64,000 nt of DNA from the NCBI GenBank assembly GCA_964479535.1, contig CAYZMM010000026.1, positions 1 through 64,000 on the forward strand, given 5' to 3'. Within the stretch, counting starts at the first letter, position 1. Each line of letters begins with the position of its first letter. Of the stretch, positions 7,975 to 15,880 are shown piece by piece. The notes below the pieces were generated by a model. That model did no database searches, was not told the origin of the DNA, and saw only the letters and a program-made list of their open reading frames with translations. The DNA comes from S015-6 sp964479535 (GTDB taxonomy: Bacteria; Desulfobacterota; DSWW01). The position numbers were made by a program, and so were the translations under genes.

Positions 7975-10368
7975 GTGATCGAAACAGGAACGTGTAGCGG
8001 ACGCATTCCCTGCTGGGTTTTCGGGTGGATGCTGTTGTTGGCGGTGATGACCTCGACCGCGGGGCCTTCATGGGCCCAGGAGGACGGCCTGCCTCCTCTG
8101 GAGACCGCCGGCGAAGCAGGGGGAGCCGGGGGCGTCGATCAGGAGGAGCTGCCTCCTCTCGAGGGGCCGGCCCCACCGGACGAGGATCCGTTCGCCCCCG
8201 TCGTGAAGGCCATCGAGGTGGAGGGGGTGCAGCGGATCGAGCCGGATGTGATCTTCCTTCGAATCCGTACCGAAGAGGGGTCCCGGCTCAACCGCAAGAC
8301 GATCCAGAACGACCTCCGGACGATCATGGCGACCGGGTACTTCCGGCACGCCACGGTCGAGGCCCTTCCTGTCTCAGGAGGGGTGAAGATCATCTACCAC
8401 GTGGAAGAGAGGCCGATGATCCGGGAGGTCCGCTACGAAGGGGTCAAGGAACTGCAGGAAGACGACCTGAAAGAGGTCGTCACGATCAAGACGAACACCT
8501 TCCTGAACATCGGGGCCCTGAAGGAGAACGTGGAGAAGATTCGAAAGCTCTACGCGAACGAAGGGTACTTCAGGGCGAAGGTGGACTACGAGGCCGAACC
8601 TCACGAGAACAACCAGGTCAACGTGATCTTCAGGGTCCAGGAGAACGAGGAGATCAAGGTCCGCAAGGTCGCCTTCCTCGGGAACAGCAAGTTCTCCGAC
8701 AAGAAGCTCGGCAGGATCCTGCAGACCAAGAAGAAGTCCCTCTTGTCGTTCATCACGTCCGCGGGTGCCTACAAGGAGGACGTGCTCAAGGACGACGTCA
8801 CGCGCCTGACCCTCTGGTACCTCGATCACGGCTATCTGCAGTTTTCCGCGCAGCCTCCTCTCACCCTTTCCACGGAAAAGGGGATGTACGTCTTCTTCGT
8901 ACTGGAGGAAGGGGAACAGTACACCGTGAGGAGTATGCGCTGGGAGAATGCGACCGAGGAGGAGGAGATCATCCTCGCCGGGCTGCAGACCCTTCTGCCC
9001 GGTCAGATCTTCAGCCGGCAGAGGCTCCAGGACGACATCACGGCCATGACCGACTACTATGCGGACCAGGGCTATGCCTTTGCGGAGATCGTACCTCTCT
9101 ACTTCCCGGACGAGGCTTCCCTGACGGTGGACGTGATCTACCGCGTTCAGAAGGGACAGAAGTATTACGTGGGGGACATTCGCATCGCCGGGAACACGAA
9201 GACCCGGGACAAGGTCATCCGGCGGGAGATGGCCCTGATCGAGGGGGATCTCTACAGCAGTTCCATGCTTCGGTTCTCCAAGAGCGAGATCGAGCGGCTG
9301 GGCTACTTCGACGCGGTCAACATCAATACCGAGCAGGGTGAGGAATCAAACCTCCTGGACGTCGTCGTGTCGGTGAAGGAAGGGCAGACAGGGACGCTGA
9401 GTGGCGGTGCAGGCTTCAGTTCCACCGACCAGTTCATCCTGATGGCGAACGTCACCCAGAGCAACCTGTTCGGCAGAGGCCAGGTCCTCTCCCTGAACGC
9501 GGAGATCGGCGGCACGCGCCAGAACTTCTCTTTGAGCTTCACCGAGCCCTGGCTCTTCGACATTCCCCTGTCGGCCGGATTCGACGTGTTCAACACGGAG
9601 CGGATCTACCAGGACTTCACGCGCAGGTCTCTGGGGGGCGCCGTGCGCTTCGGCTACGAGCTGCGCCAGTTCGTGCGCGGGAACGTGATGTACAAATACG
9701 AGGACGTGGAGGTCAGGGACGTAAGCGATCTCGCCTCGATCACCCTCCAGGCGGAAGAGGGCAAGAGCGCGGTGAGCTCACTGACCTTCTCGGTCGTTCA
9801 CAACACCCTCGACAACCCCATGTTTCCCTTGAAGGGCTGGATGAACATCGGCACGGCGGAATTCGCCGGGACCGTCTTCGGCGGGACCGTGGACTTCGTG
9901 AAATTCCAGGTGGACACGGGGGTCTACATACCGGTGATCTGGGATACGACGATTCATCTCCGGGCGAGGGCCGGCTGGGGCGAGGGCCTGGGAGGAGACA
10001 GGCTGCCCGTCTTCGAACGGTACTTCGTGGGCGGCATCAGCACGGTCCGGGGCTACGAGGTTCGTTCCCTCGGACCGGAGGTGGACGATGTTCTGATCGG
10101 CGGGAACAAGGAGCTCATTTTCAACGTGGAGCACATCTTCCCCATCGCTCCCTCCCTCAAGCTCCGGGGGCTCGTCTTCATCGACGCGGGAAACGCCTTC
10201 AGCGAGGACGAGAGCATCAAGTTCCAGAACCTGCGGTTCAGCGCGGGCGCGGGCATCCGGTGGTTCTCGCCCATGGGCCCCCTCACCTTCGTTCTTGGCT
10301 TCCCCATCGACCGTGAAGAGGGGGAAGACCCGTCGGCCGTACAGTTCTCGATCGGAACGCCCTTTTGA
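7975..10368 (+). CDS. bamA: Outer membrane protein assembly factor BamA
   Basis: BamA inserts beta-barrel proteins into the outer membrane. From GTG 7975 the protein is 797 residues. A signal peptide ends near PSWAQ (about residue 35), followed by a short Pro/Glu-rich linker with two LPPLE repeats, five POTRA domains to about residue 420, and a 16-strand Omp85 barrel ending in a terminal Phe. The barrel includes the VRGYE motif (here STVRGYEVRSLGP) of the conserved L6 loop. The open frame extends upstream into lolD but has no signal peptide there, so GTG 7975 is preferred. skp follows immediately, the standard order. Confidence 0.96.
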   Translation: MIETGTCSGRIPCWVFGWMLLLAVMTSTAGPSWAQEDGLPPLETAGEAGGAGGVDQEELPPLEGPAPPDEDPFAPVVKAIEVEGVQRIEPDVIFLRIRTEEGSRLNRKTIQNDLRTIMATGYFRHATVEALPVSGGVKIIYHVEERPMIREVRYEGVKELQEDDLKEVVTIKTNTFLNIGALKENVEKIRKLYANEGYFRAKVDYEAEPHENNQVNVIFRVQENEEIKVRKVAFLGNSKFSDKKLGRILQTKKKSLLSFITSAGAYKEDVLKDDVTRLTLWYLDHGYLQFSAQPPLTLSTEKGMYVFFVLEEGEQYTVRSMRWENATEEEEIILAGLQTLLPGQIFSRQRLQDDITAMTDYYADQGYAFAEIVPLYFPDEASLTVDVIYRVQKGQKYYVGDIRIAGNTKTRDKVIRREMALIEGDLYSSSMLRFSKSEIERLGYFDAVNINTEQGEESNLLDVVVSVKEGQTGTLSGGAGFSSTDQFILMANVTQSNLFGRGQVLSLNAEIGGTRQNFSLSFTEPWLFDIPLSAGFDVFNTERIYQDFTRRSLGGAVRFGYELRQFVRGNVMYKYEDVEVRDVSDLASITLQAEEGKSAVSSLTFSVVHNTLDNPMFPLKGWMNIGTAEFAGTVFGGTVDFVKFQVDTGVYIPVIWDTTIHLRARAGWGEGLGGDRLPVFERYFVGGISTVRGYEVRSLGPEVDDVLIGGNKELIFNVEHIFPIAPSLKLRGLVFIDAGNAFSEDESIKFQNLRFSAGAGIRWFSPMGPLTFVLGFPIDREEGEDPSAVQFSIGTPF

Positions 10369-10427
10369 GGTATAGGTATAGAGCTGCAAACCGGATGAAG
10401 AAGATAACCAAAAGGAGGATCAGGCTT

Positions 10428-10955
10428 ATGCGAAGACACGGAATCATGCTGCTCACCGTCATCCTGATGGGGGCTTGGATCGGAACGGTTTCGGCAGCGG
10501 AACTGAAGATCGGGGTGGTGGATCTGCAGAAGGCGATGGAACTCTCGGAAGCCGGTCAGAAGGCGAAGACGCTCTTTCAGAAGAAGGTCGACCAGGTGCA
10601 GAGTGACCTGAAGGCAAAGCAGGACGAGCTGGCCCTGCTCAAGGAGGAAATCGACCGGCAGAGCGTACTGCTGAGCGACGAGGCCCGAATGGAGAAGCAG
10701 AGCTCCTACCAGAGCGGCCTGAAAGACTTCAAGCGTCTCTACGAAGATGCCCAGGAAGAGCTGCGGATGGAGGACGCCAAGCTGAGCGAGAAGATCCTGA
10801 AAGAACTCCAGGAGGTGATCGAGGAGTACGGGGCGAAAGAGAAATTCGATCTCATCATGGAGAAGACGCAAAGCGGCCTGCTGCACCGGGACATGAGCCT
10901 GGACATCACGAGCAAGATCATTCTCCTGTACGATGAGTCGAAGAAGGGCAAGTAG
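10428..10955 (+). CDS. skp: Periplasmic chaperone Skp/OmpH
   Basis: Skp holds unfolded outer-membrane proteins in the periplasm for BamA. The 175-residue product begins at ATG 10428, behind an AAAGGAGGA ribosome binding site at 10411-10419, with a signal peptide cleaved near VSAAELK. The mature protein starts with the beta strand IGVVDLQKAM and continues as a long charged helical hairpin (KAKQDELALLKEEIDRQ and so on) that forms the tentacles. Placement between bamA and lpxD is the classical arrangement. An upstream ATG at 10395 is in frame but lacks comparable spacing to a ribosome binding site. Confidence 0.93.
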   Translation: MRRHGIMLLTVILMGAWIGTVSAAELKIGVVDLQKAMELSEAGQKAKTLFQKKVDQVQSDLKAKQDELALLKEEIDRQSVLLSDEARMEKQSSYQSGLKDFKRLYEDAQEELRMEDAKLSEKILKELQEVIEEYGAKEKFDLIMEKTQSGLLHRDMSLDITSKIILLYDESKKGK

Positions 10956-10977
10956 ACGTCAGGGGAGGTGAGAAACA

Positions 10978-12033
10978 TTGGCCAGGATGACCCTCGAAGA
11001 GCTGGCCGATCTCCTCGAAGCCAGGGTGGTCGGCGATGAGAAGACGGTCATCACCGGCGTGGCGGGCATCGAGGACGCCCGGGAAGGGGAACTCACCTTC
11101 GTTGCGAATCCTCGCTATCGAAGCAAGCTGGACAGGACCGGTGCGTCGGCCGCGATCGTACCGCCGGACGTGGAAGGGGCCCCCCTCGCCCTCCTGGTGA
11201 CCCCGGAACCGTATCTGGCCTTCACCAGGGCCCTCGAGCTGTTTCATCCCGCCGAGCGGCCCGAGGTGGGCGTCTCTCCCAATGCGTGGATCGATCCCTC
11301 CGCCCGTCTCGGAAAGGATGTGAGCATCCTTCCCTTCGTCTATGTCGGAAAGGATGCGGAGATCGGAGCCCGTTCCGTTCTCTACCCCTTTGCCTTTGTC
11401 GGTGACCGGGTGCGCATCGGCGAGGACTGCCGCCTCTATTCGCATGCGAGCATCCGTGAGGGGTGCGTGCTCGGCGATCGGGTCATCCTGCAGGACGGGG
11501 TGAAGGTGGGCTCGGACGGGTTCGGCTATGCCCAGCGGGACGGCCGGCATCAGAAGATCCCGCAGGTCGGCATCGTGCGGATCGAGGACGATGTGGAGGT
11601 CGGCGCGAACACCTGCATCGACCGGGCCACCATGGGGGAGACCCGAATCGGGAGGGGGACCAAGATCGACGATCTCGTCATGCTGGCGCACAACGTGCGG
11701 ATCGGGGAAGACGTGATCTTGGTTTCCCAGGTGGGCATCTCCGGCTCCACAACCGTCGGAGACCGGGCGGTCCTTGCGGGCCAGGTCGGGGTGGCCGGCC
11801 ACCTGCGCATCGGCAGGGAGGTTCAGATCGGGGCGAAATCCGGTGTTCACTCCTCGATCCAGGACGGCAGGGTCGTCTCCGGCATCCCCACCATGCCCTA
11901 CGAAACCTTTCTGAAGACCATGGCCACGTTGAAGCACCTGCCCAGGATGCGGGAGAGGCTTCGAAAGCTGGAGAAGCAGGTGGAGGCCCTGACCGCGGAA
12001 AGTGAGAAGAAGGATACGGAAGAGGAATCCTGA
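10978..12033 (+). CDS. lpxD: UDP-3-O-acylglucosamine N-acyltransferase LpxD
   Basis: LpxD adds the second hydroxyacyl chain in lipid A synthesis, using acyl-ACP. The 351-residue protein starts at TTG 10978 after an AGGGGAGGTGAG ribosome binding site. An N-terminal uridine-binding domain (about 1-95) precedes a left-handed beta-helix of hexapeptide repeats (about 100-310) and a C-terminal helix with coiled-coil character (MRERLRKLEKQVEALTAES). The AHNVRIGED segment carries the catalytic His. It sits between skp and fabZ as in most Gram-negatives. Confidence 0.95.
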   Translation: MARMTLEELADLLEARVVGDEKTVITGVAGIEDAREGELTFVANPRYRSKLDRTGASAAIVPPDVEGAPLALLVTPEPYLAFTRALELFHPAERPEVGVSPNAWIDPSARLGKDVSILPFVYVGKDAEIGARSVLYPFAFVGDRVRIGEDCRLYSHASIREGCVLGDRVILQDGVKVGSDGFGYAQRDGRHQKIPQVGIVRIEDDVEVGANTCIDRATMGETRIGRGTKIDDLVMLAHNVRIGEDVILVSQVGISGSTTVGDRAVLAGQVGVAGHLRIGREVQIGAKSGVHSSIQDGRVVSGIPTMPYETFLKTMATLKHLPRMRERLRKLEKQVEALTAESEKKDTEEES

Positions 12034-12049
12034 CGAATGGGGGAAGCCA

Positions 12050-12508
12050 TTGGGTGTCACACTCGAGTACCGAGAGATTCATGACCTGCTGCTGCACCGG
12101 TATCCTCTCCTTCTCGTGGACCGCATTCTCGAGATCGAGGAAGGGAAGAGGATTGTCGGGCTGAAGAACTTCACCGTAAACGAACCGTACTTTCCCGGCC
12201 ACTTTCCTGGAAACCCCGTGGTTCCGGGGACCGTCCTGATCGAGTCCATGGCCCAGGTGGGTGCCATCTTTGTCGCGAGGTCTCTGCCCTACACGAGGGG
12301 AAGGCTCCCCTATCTGGTGGGCTTGGACCAGGTTCGGTTTCGCCGGCCCGTCCTGCCCGGCGACCAGGTGATCCATCATGTGGAACTCCTGCGAAGAAAG
12401 AAGGATCTCTGGAAGGTGAAAGGCGTTGCAAAGGTGAAGGACGAAACCGCCATGGAGGGGATTCTGCTCGCGGTTTTGTTGCCCCCACCCCCGAAGGAGG
12501 AGGTATGA
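12050..12508 (+). CDS. fabZ: 3-hydroxyacyl-ACP dehydratase FabZ
   Basis: FabZ dehydrates 3-hydroxyacyl-ACP in fatty acid elongation and competes with LpxA and LpxD for hydroxyacyl-ACP. The protein is about 152 residues from TTG 12050. The hot-dog fold is identified by YFPGHFPGNPVVPGTVLIES, which holds the catalytic His and, further along, the Glu. GGGGGAAG just upstream of TTG 12050 supports that start; the open frame itself begins at 12002 inside lpxD. Its stop overlaps the lpxA start (ATGA), implying translational coupling. Confidence 0.95.
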   Translation: MGVTLEYREIHDLLLHRYPLLLVDRILEIEEGKRIVGLKNFTVNEPYFPGHFPGNPVVPGTVLIESMAQVGAIFVARSLPYTRGRLPYLVGLDQVRFRRPVLPGDQVIHHVELLRRKKDLWKVKGVAKVKDETAMEGILLAVLLPPPPKEEV

Positions 12509-13275
12509 TACACCCTACGGCCATTGTTGAAGGTGGAGCCGAGATCCACGACAGCGCAGAGATCGGGCCGTATTGCATCGTGGGGCCCCACGTGAAGATC
12601 GGGGCCGGGACCCAGGTAGGTCCCCATGCGGTTCTCGACGGCAGGACCCGGATCGGTGAAAACAACCGGATCTTCCATCACACCTCGATCGGTGCGATCC
12701 CGCAGCACGCGAAGTACCGAGGTGAACCCACGGAGCTGACCATCGGTTCGGGCAACATCATACGGGAGTTCGTCACGATCCATCTGGGTACGGTGGAGGA
12801 CCGGGGGGTTACAAAGGTCGGGGATCGAAATCTTCTGATGGCCTACGTGCACGTGGCGCACGACTGTACCCTGGAAGACGAGGTGATTCTGGCGAACTCC
12901 GTCATGTTGGGGGGGCACGTCCACGTGGAATGCAACGCCATACTGGGCGGGCTCGTGGGCGTGCACCAGTTCGTCCGTATCGGCAGGCGCGCCATGATCG
13001 GAGGCATGTCGGGCGTGCGACTCGATATTCCGCCCTTCACGAGGGCGTCGGACAACCCCTCGAAGCTGTATGGACTGAATACCATCGGCCTGGAACGGGC
13101 CGGATTCACTTCGGACCAGATCGGGCGCCTGCGCAAGGCCTACCGGATCCTCTTTCAGTCCGGGGAGCTCCTCGAGGACGCCATCCGAAAGACCCGCGAT
13201 GAGCTGGGGGAGGACCCGAACGTGGAAGAGCTGGTCGTGTTCCTCGAAAGCAGCGAACGAGGATTTTGTCGGTAG
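12505..13275 (+). CDS. lpxA: UDP-N-acetylglucosamine O-acyltransferase LpxA
   Basis: LpxA catalyses the first step of lipid A synthesis. The 256-residue protein has an N-terminal left-handed beta-helix of hexapeptide repeats and a C-terminal helical region from about residue 190. The segment VAHDCTLEDEVILANSVMLGGHV contains the catalytic His and the usual substrate-contact region, and HQFVRIG follows as in the family. The length matches typical LpxA. It overlaps fabZ by 4 nt. The next gene is a Gfo/Idh oxidoreductase, an arrangement also seen where LpxA uses 3-amino sugars, but no matching transaminase is next to it. Confidence 0.95.
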   Translation: MIHPTAIVEGGAEIHDSAEIGPYCIVGPHVKIGAGTQVGPHAVLDGRTRIGENNRIFHHTSIGAIPQHAKYRGEPTELTIGSGNIIREFVTIHLGTVEDRGVTKVGDRNLLMAYVHVAHDCTLEDEVILANSVMLGGHVHVECNAILGGLVGVHQFVRIGRRAMIGGMSGVRLDIPPFTRASDNPSKLYGLNTIGLERAGFTSDQIGRLRKAYRILFQSGELLEDAIRKTRDELGEDPNVEELVVFLESSERGFCR

Positions 13276-13294
13276 AGCAGGGAAGGGAGAAAGG

Positions 13295-14230
13295 GTGAGC
13301 CGGCTCGGTGTAGGCGTGGTGGGCGTTGGCTATCTGGGCAGCTTTCACGCCGAGAAGTACGCTGCCATGGCGGATGTGGATCTGGTCGCCGTTGTGGACA
13401 CCGACGAGGCCCAGGCCCGCAGGGTGGGAGATCAGCTCGATGTGCCCGCATACACGAACCAGGAGGAAATCTATTCCCTGGTGGACGCGGTGAGCATCGC
13501 GGTGCCCACCTCGCGGCATCATGCGGTCGCCAGGGAGTTCATCAAACGAGGTGTGGACGTGATGATCGAAAAGCCGATCACCACGACCCTGCCCGAAGCA
13601 ACCGAGCTGATCCGCCTGGCAGACAAGCGGGGTTGCATCCTTCAGGTGGGTCATCTGGAGCGGTTCAACCGGGTCTGGAACACGATCGGCTCGGCCATTG
13701 ATGCGCCCAAGTTCATCGAGGCCCACCGGATCGGTCCCTTTCGGTCCCGCGGAACCGATGTGGACGTGATTCTCGACCTGATGATTCATGACATCGATAT
13801 CGTGTTGAAGTATGTTGCCGCCCCGGTGAAGAGCATCGATTCCGTGGGTGTGCCGGTCCTCTCGCAGAATGTGGATATCGCGAATGTGCGCATGCATTTT
13901 CACGACGGTGCGGTGGCGAACCTGACCGCCAGCCGCGTGAGCCTAAAGAGGACCCGGAAGATCCGATTCTTTCAGCAGGACGCCTACGTGTCCGTGGACT
14001 ACGATGCAGGCAAGGTCCAGGTCTTCCAGAGGATTGCCGGGTCGGACGGGAGCCCCCCCGAGATCGTGGGTGGTGAGCAGGACGTGGACGAGAGCGATGC
14101 CCTGCAGACCGAACTCGAGGCCTTTGTCCGGAGCGTCCGCACGCGAGAGCCGCCCGAGGTGGGTGGACTCGAGGGCAAGAAGGCCCTTGAAGTCGCACTG
14201 CGGATCCTGCGCAAGATGCGCACCGCTTAG
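13295..14230 (+). CDS. Gfo/Idh/MocA family NAD(P)-dependent oxidoreductase in lipid A cluster
   Basis: This 311-residue protein has an N-terminal Rossmann domain (GVVGVGYLGSFHA at the start, VDAVSIAVPTSRH and MIEKPI typical of the family) and the C-terminal alpha/beta sheet domain. The start is GTG 13295 after a GGGAGAAAG ribosome binding site, 19 bp after lpxA. A related family member, GnnA of Acidithiobacillus, oxidises UDP-GlcNAc at C3 and pairs with the transaminase GnnB to give UDP-GlcNAc3N for LpxA. No GnnB-like gene is adjacent here, so that role is only a possibility. Genes of this type between lpxA and lpxB are common in deltaproteobacteria. Confidence 0.85.
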   Translation: MSRLGVGVVGVGYLGSFHAEKYAAMADVDLVAVVDTDEAQARRVGDQLDVPAYTNQEEIYSLVDAVSIAVPTSRHHAVAREFIKRGVDVMIEKPITTTLPEATELIRLADKRGCILQVGHLERFNRVWNTIGSAIDAPKFIEAHRIGPFRSRGTDVDVILDLMIHDIDIVLKYVAAPVKSIDSVGVPVLSQNVDIANVRMHFHDGAVANLTASRVSLKRTRKIRFFQQDAYVSVDYDAGKVQVFQRIAGSDGSPPEIVGGEQDVDESDALQTELEAFVRSVRTREPPEVGGLEGKKALEVALRILRKMRTA

Positions 14231-14388
14231 TACTCCATCTCAACAATGCGGCAACGCACCGAGGATGCCGAGGCGCCCGGCAGGCAAGGCGCGAGGAGGG
14301 CGAATACCGGGCGTATTGAACCGACGAGCAACGCAGCCTGCCGGGATGGATCGGCATCCGAATGCCACCGTATTGTTGAGATGGAGTA
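14231..14388. repeat. Palindromic interspersed element, long copy (MITE-like)
   Basis: The ends are inverted repeats of about 22 bp (TACTCCATCTCAACAAT... against ...ATTGTTGAGATGGAGTA). They are flanked by the 5-bp direct repeat CTTAG at 14226-14230 and 14389-14393, consistent with a target duplication; the left copy includes the stop codon of the upstream gene. The interior shares about 45 bp with a short copy at 19850-19930 and has about 75 extra bases bounded by GCAACGCA repeats. No transposase is encoded. Confidence 0.75.
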
Positions 14389-14476
14389 CTTAGCCCGAGG
14401 CACTTCCGGCCGCCGCCTTTTCCCCGTCCTCAAACCGTGAATCGCCGTGGAGAAGCCCTTCCCCGGGGACGAACCG

Positions 14477-15670
14477 ATGCATGAGAAGAAGATCCTCATC
14501 ATAGCCGGAGAGAGCTCCGGGGACCTGCACGGCGCCCGCCTGGTGGAGAACCTGCTGGAGATGGCGCCCGGCCTGTCGGCCTACGGCATCGGCGGCGACC
14601 GGATGAGGCAGGCCGGCGTCCGGCTCATCTGCCATTCCTCGGAGCTCGCCGTGGTGGGTCTCGTCGAGGTTTTCGGGCGGTTGCGGACCATCCTGCGGGC
14701 CTTCCGATCGATCAAGCGAAGCCTGACCGAAGAGCGTCCGGACCTGGTGGTGCTGCTCGATTTCCCTGATTTCAACCTCCGTGTGGCCCGCCAGGCGGCG
14801 CGGCGGGACATCCCGGTCGTTTACTACATCAGCCCGCAGATCTGGGCCTGGCGTCGCAGCCGGATTCGGCAGATCGCGCGGGACGTGACCCGGATGATCG
14901 TGATCTTTCCCTTCGAGGAGACCTTGTACCATAGGCACGACGTTCCGGTAACGTATGTGGGGCACCCGCTCATGGATCGCTTCGATGCGAAGGAGTCTGA
15001 GGAAGGAAGGGACGACGCATTCGGGCGATACGGGTTGTCTCCTCTCTATCCGGTCGTGGGGCTCTTTCCCGGGAGCCGGACGGGCGAGGTGCGCGCCCTG
15101 CTGCCGGTCATGCTTCGGGGTGCGCGGTTGCTCGGTCGGCGGTTCCCGCGGGTGCAGTTTCTTCTCGGACAGGGTCCGGGATTGGGCGACGATGTCTACC
15201 AGGAGATTCTCGACGAGTCGGGCATTCCCGTCGCGCGCACACGAGAGGGGATCGGACCGGGCACAGCGGTCTGCGACCTGGCCCTCGTTGCCTCCGGCAC
15301 GGCCACACTGGAGATGGCCCTGGTCGGGATTCCGATGATCGTGGTGTACCGCGTGTCCCGGCTCACCTTCCTGCTGGGCCGACTGCTCGTCCGGGTGCCC
15401 GTGATCGGAATGGTGAATCTGGTTTCCGAGAAGGCGGTCGTTCCGGAGCTTGTTCAGGGGGAATTGACTCCGGAGAATCTCTACGGGGCATGTCTTCCCT
15501 TCTTCGAACACGCACCTTACTGCTCGCAGGTCAAGAAGGGGCTCGCCAAGGTGCAGGACCGGCTTGGAGCACCCGGCGCGTCGGCTCGTGCCGCCAGAGT
15601 GGTTTTGGATGTTCTGAGTGAAAAGCAAAGGACAAAGGGTAAAGGACAAAGGGTAAAGGACAAAGGGTAA
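14477..15670 (+). CDS. lpxB: Lipid-A-disaccharide synthase LpxB
   Basis: LpxB joins UDP-2,3-diacylglucosamine and lipid X into the lipid A disaccharide at the inner membrane (GT19 family). The product from ATG 14477 is about 397 residues. Recognisable family segments are GESSGDLHGA at the N-terminus, YGIGGDRM, LLDFPDFN, YYISPQIWAWR, VGHPL and GTATLEMAL. An in-frame GTG at 14447 is an alternative start. The last roughly 15 residues (K/G/Q/R-rich) are encoded by the 14-bp minisatellite that begins at 15627, so they are a tail rather than conserved sequence. Confidence 0.94.
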   Translation: MHEKKILIIAGESSGDLHGARLVENLLEMAPGLSAYGIGGDRMRQAGVRLICHSSELAVVGLVEVFGRLRTILRAFRSIKRSLTEERPDLVVLLDFPDFNLRVARQAARRDIPVVYYISPQIWAWRRSRIRQIARDVTRMIVIFPFEETLYHRHDVPVTYVGHPLMDRFDAKESEEGRDDAFGRYGLSPLYPVVGLFPGSRTGEVRALLPVMLRGARLLGRRFPRVQFLLGQGPGLGDDVYQEILDESGIPVARTREGIGPGTAVCDLALVASGTATLEMALVGIPMIVVYRVSRLTFLLGRLLVRVPVIGMVNLVSEKAVVPELVQGELTPENLYGACLPFFEHAPYCSQVKKGLAKVQDRLGAPGASARAARVVLDVLSEKQRTKGKGQRVKDKG

Positions 15671-15696
15671 AGGACAAAGGGTAAAGGACAAAGGGT
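15627..15696. repeat. 14-bp tandem repeat (AAAGGACAAAGGGT x5)
   Basis: Five exact copies of AAAGGACAAAGGGT run in tandem, followed by a partial AAAG. Each unit is itself two heptads. The first three copies lie in the lpxB coding end and supply its stop codon; the rest are intergenic. The intergenic stretch 15671-15880 also holds a GCGGGAAT hairpin and no gene. Confidence 0.9.
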
Positions 15697-15755
15697 AAAG
15701 CGGGGGGGGTAGGGGGCAACGGTCAGGACCATCCGCCCAAACCCGGTGGGCCGTC

Positions 15756-15775
15756 ATTCCCGCGGAGGCGGGAAT
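15756..15775. repeat. ATTCCCGC hairpin element
   Basis: ATTCCCGC-GGAG-GCGGGAAT forms a perfect 8-bp stem, preceded by GTC and followed by CCC. It resembles the dispersed dRS3/REP-type ATTCCC...GGGAAT repeats seen in several proteobacteria. A degenerate second copy lies at 28710-28727. No T-run follows, so it is not an evident terminator. Confidence 0.55.
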
Positions 15776-15880
15776 CCCTGAGCACAGAGGCCTTTGTCCC
15801 TCGAGGAGAGAGAAGGCAAGGGCAGAAGCGCAAAGGCGGAGTGTTGAATAGGGCCCGGGCGCAGTGTCCGCGACTCCGTC

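Noticed and set aside
15627..15696. Tandem repeat as a CRISPR array
   Set aside because: The 14-bp units are directly adjacent with no spacers, and no cas genes are present.
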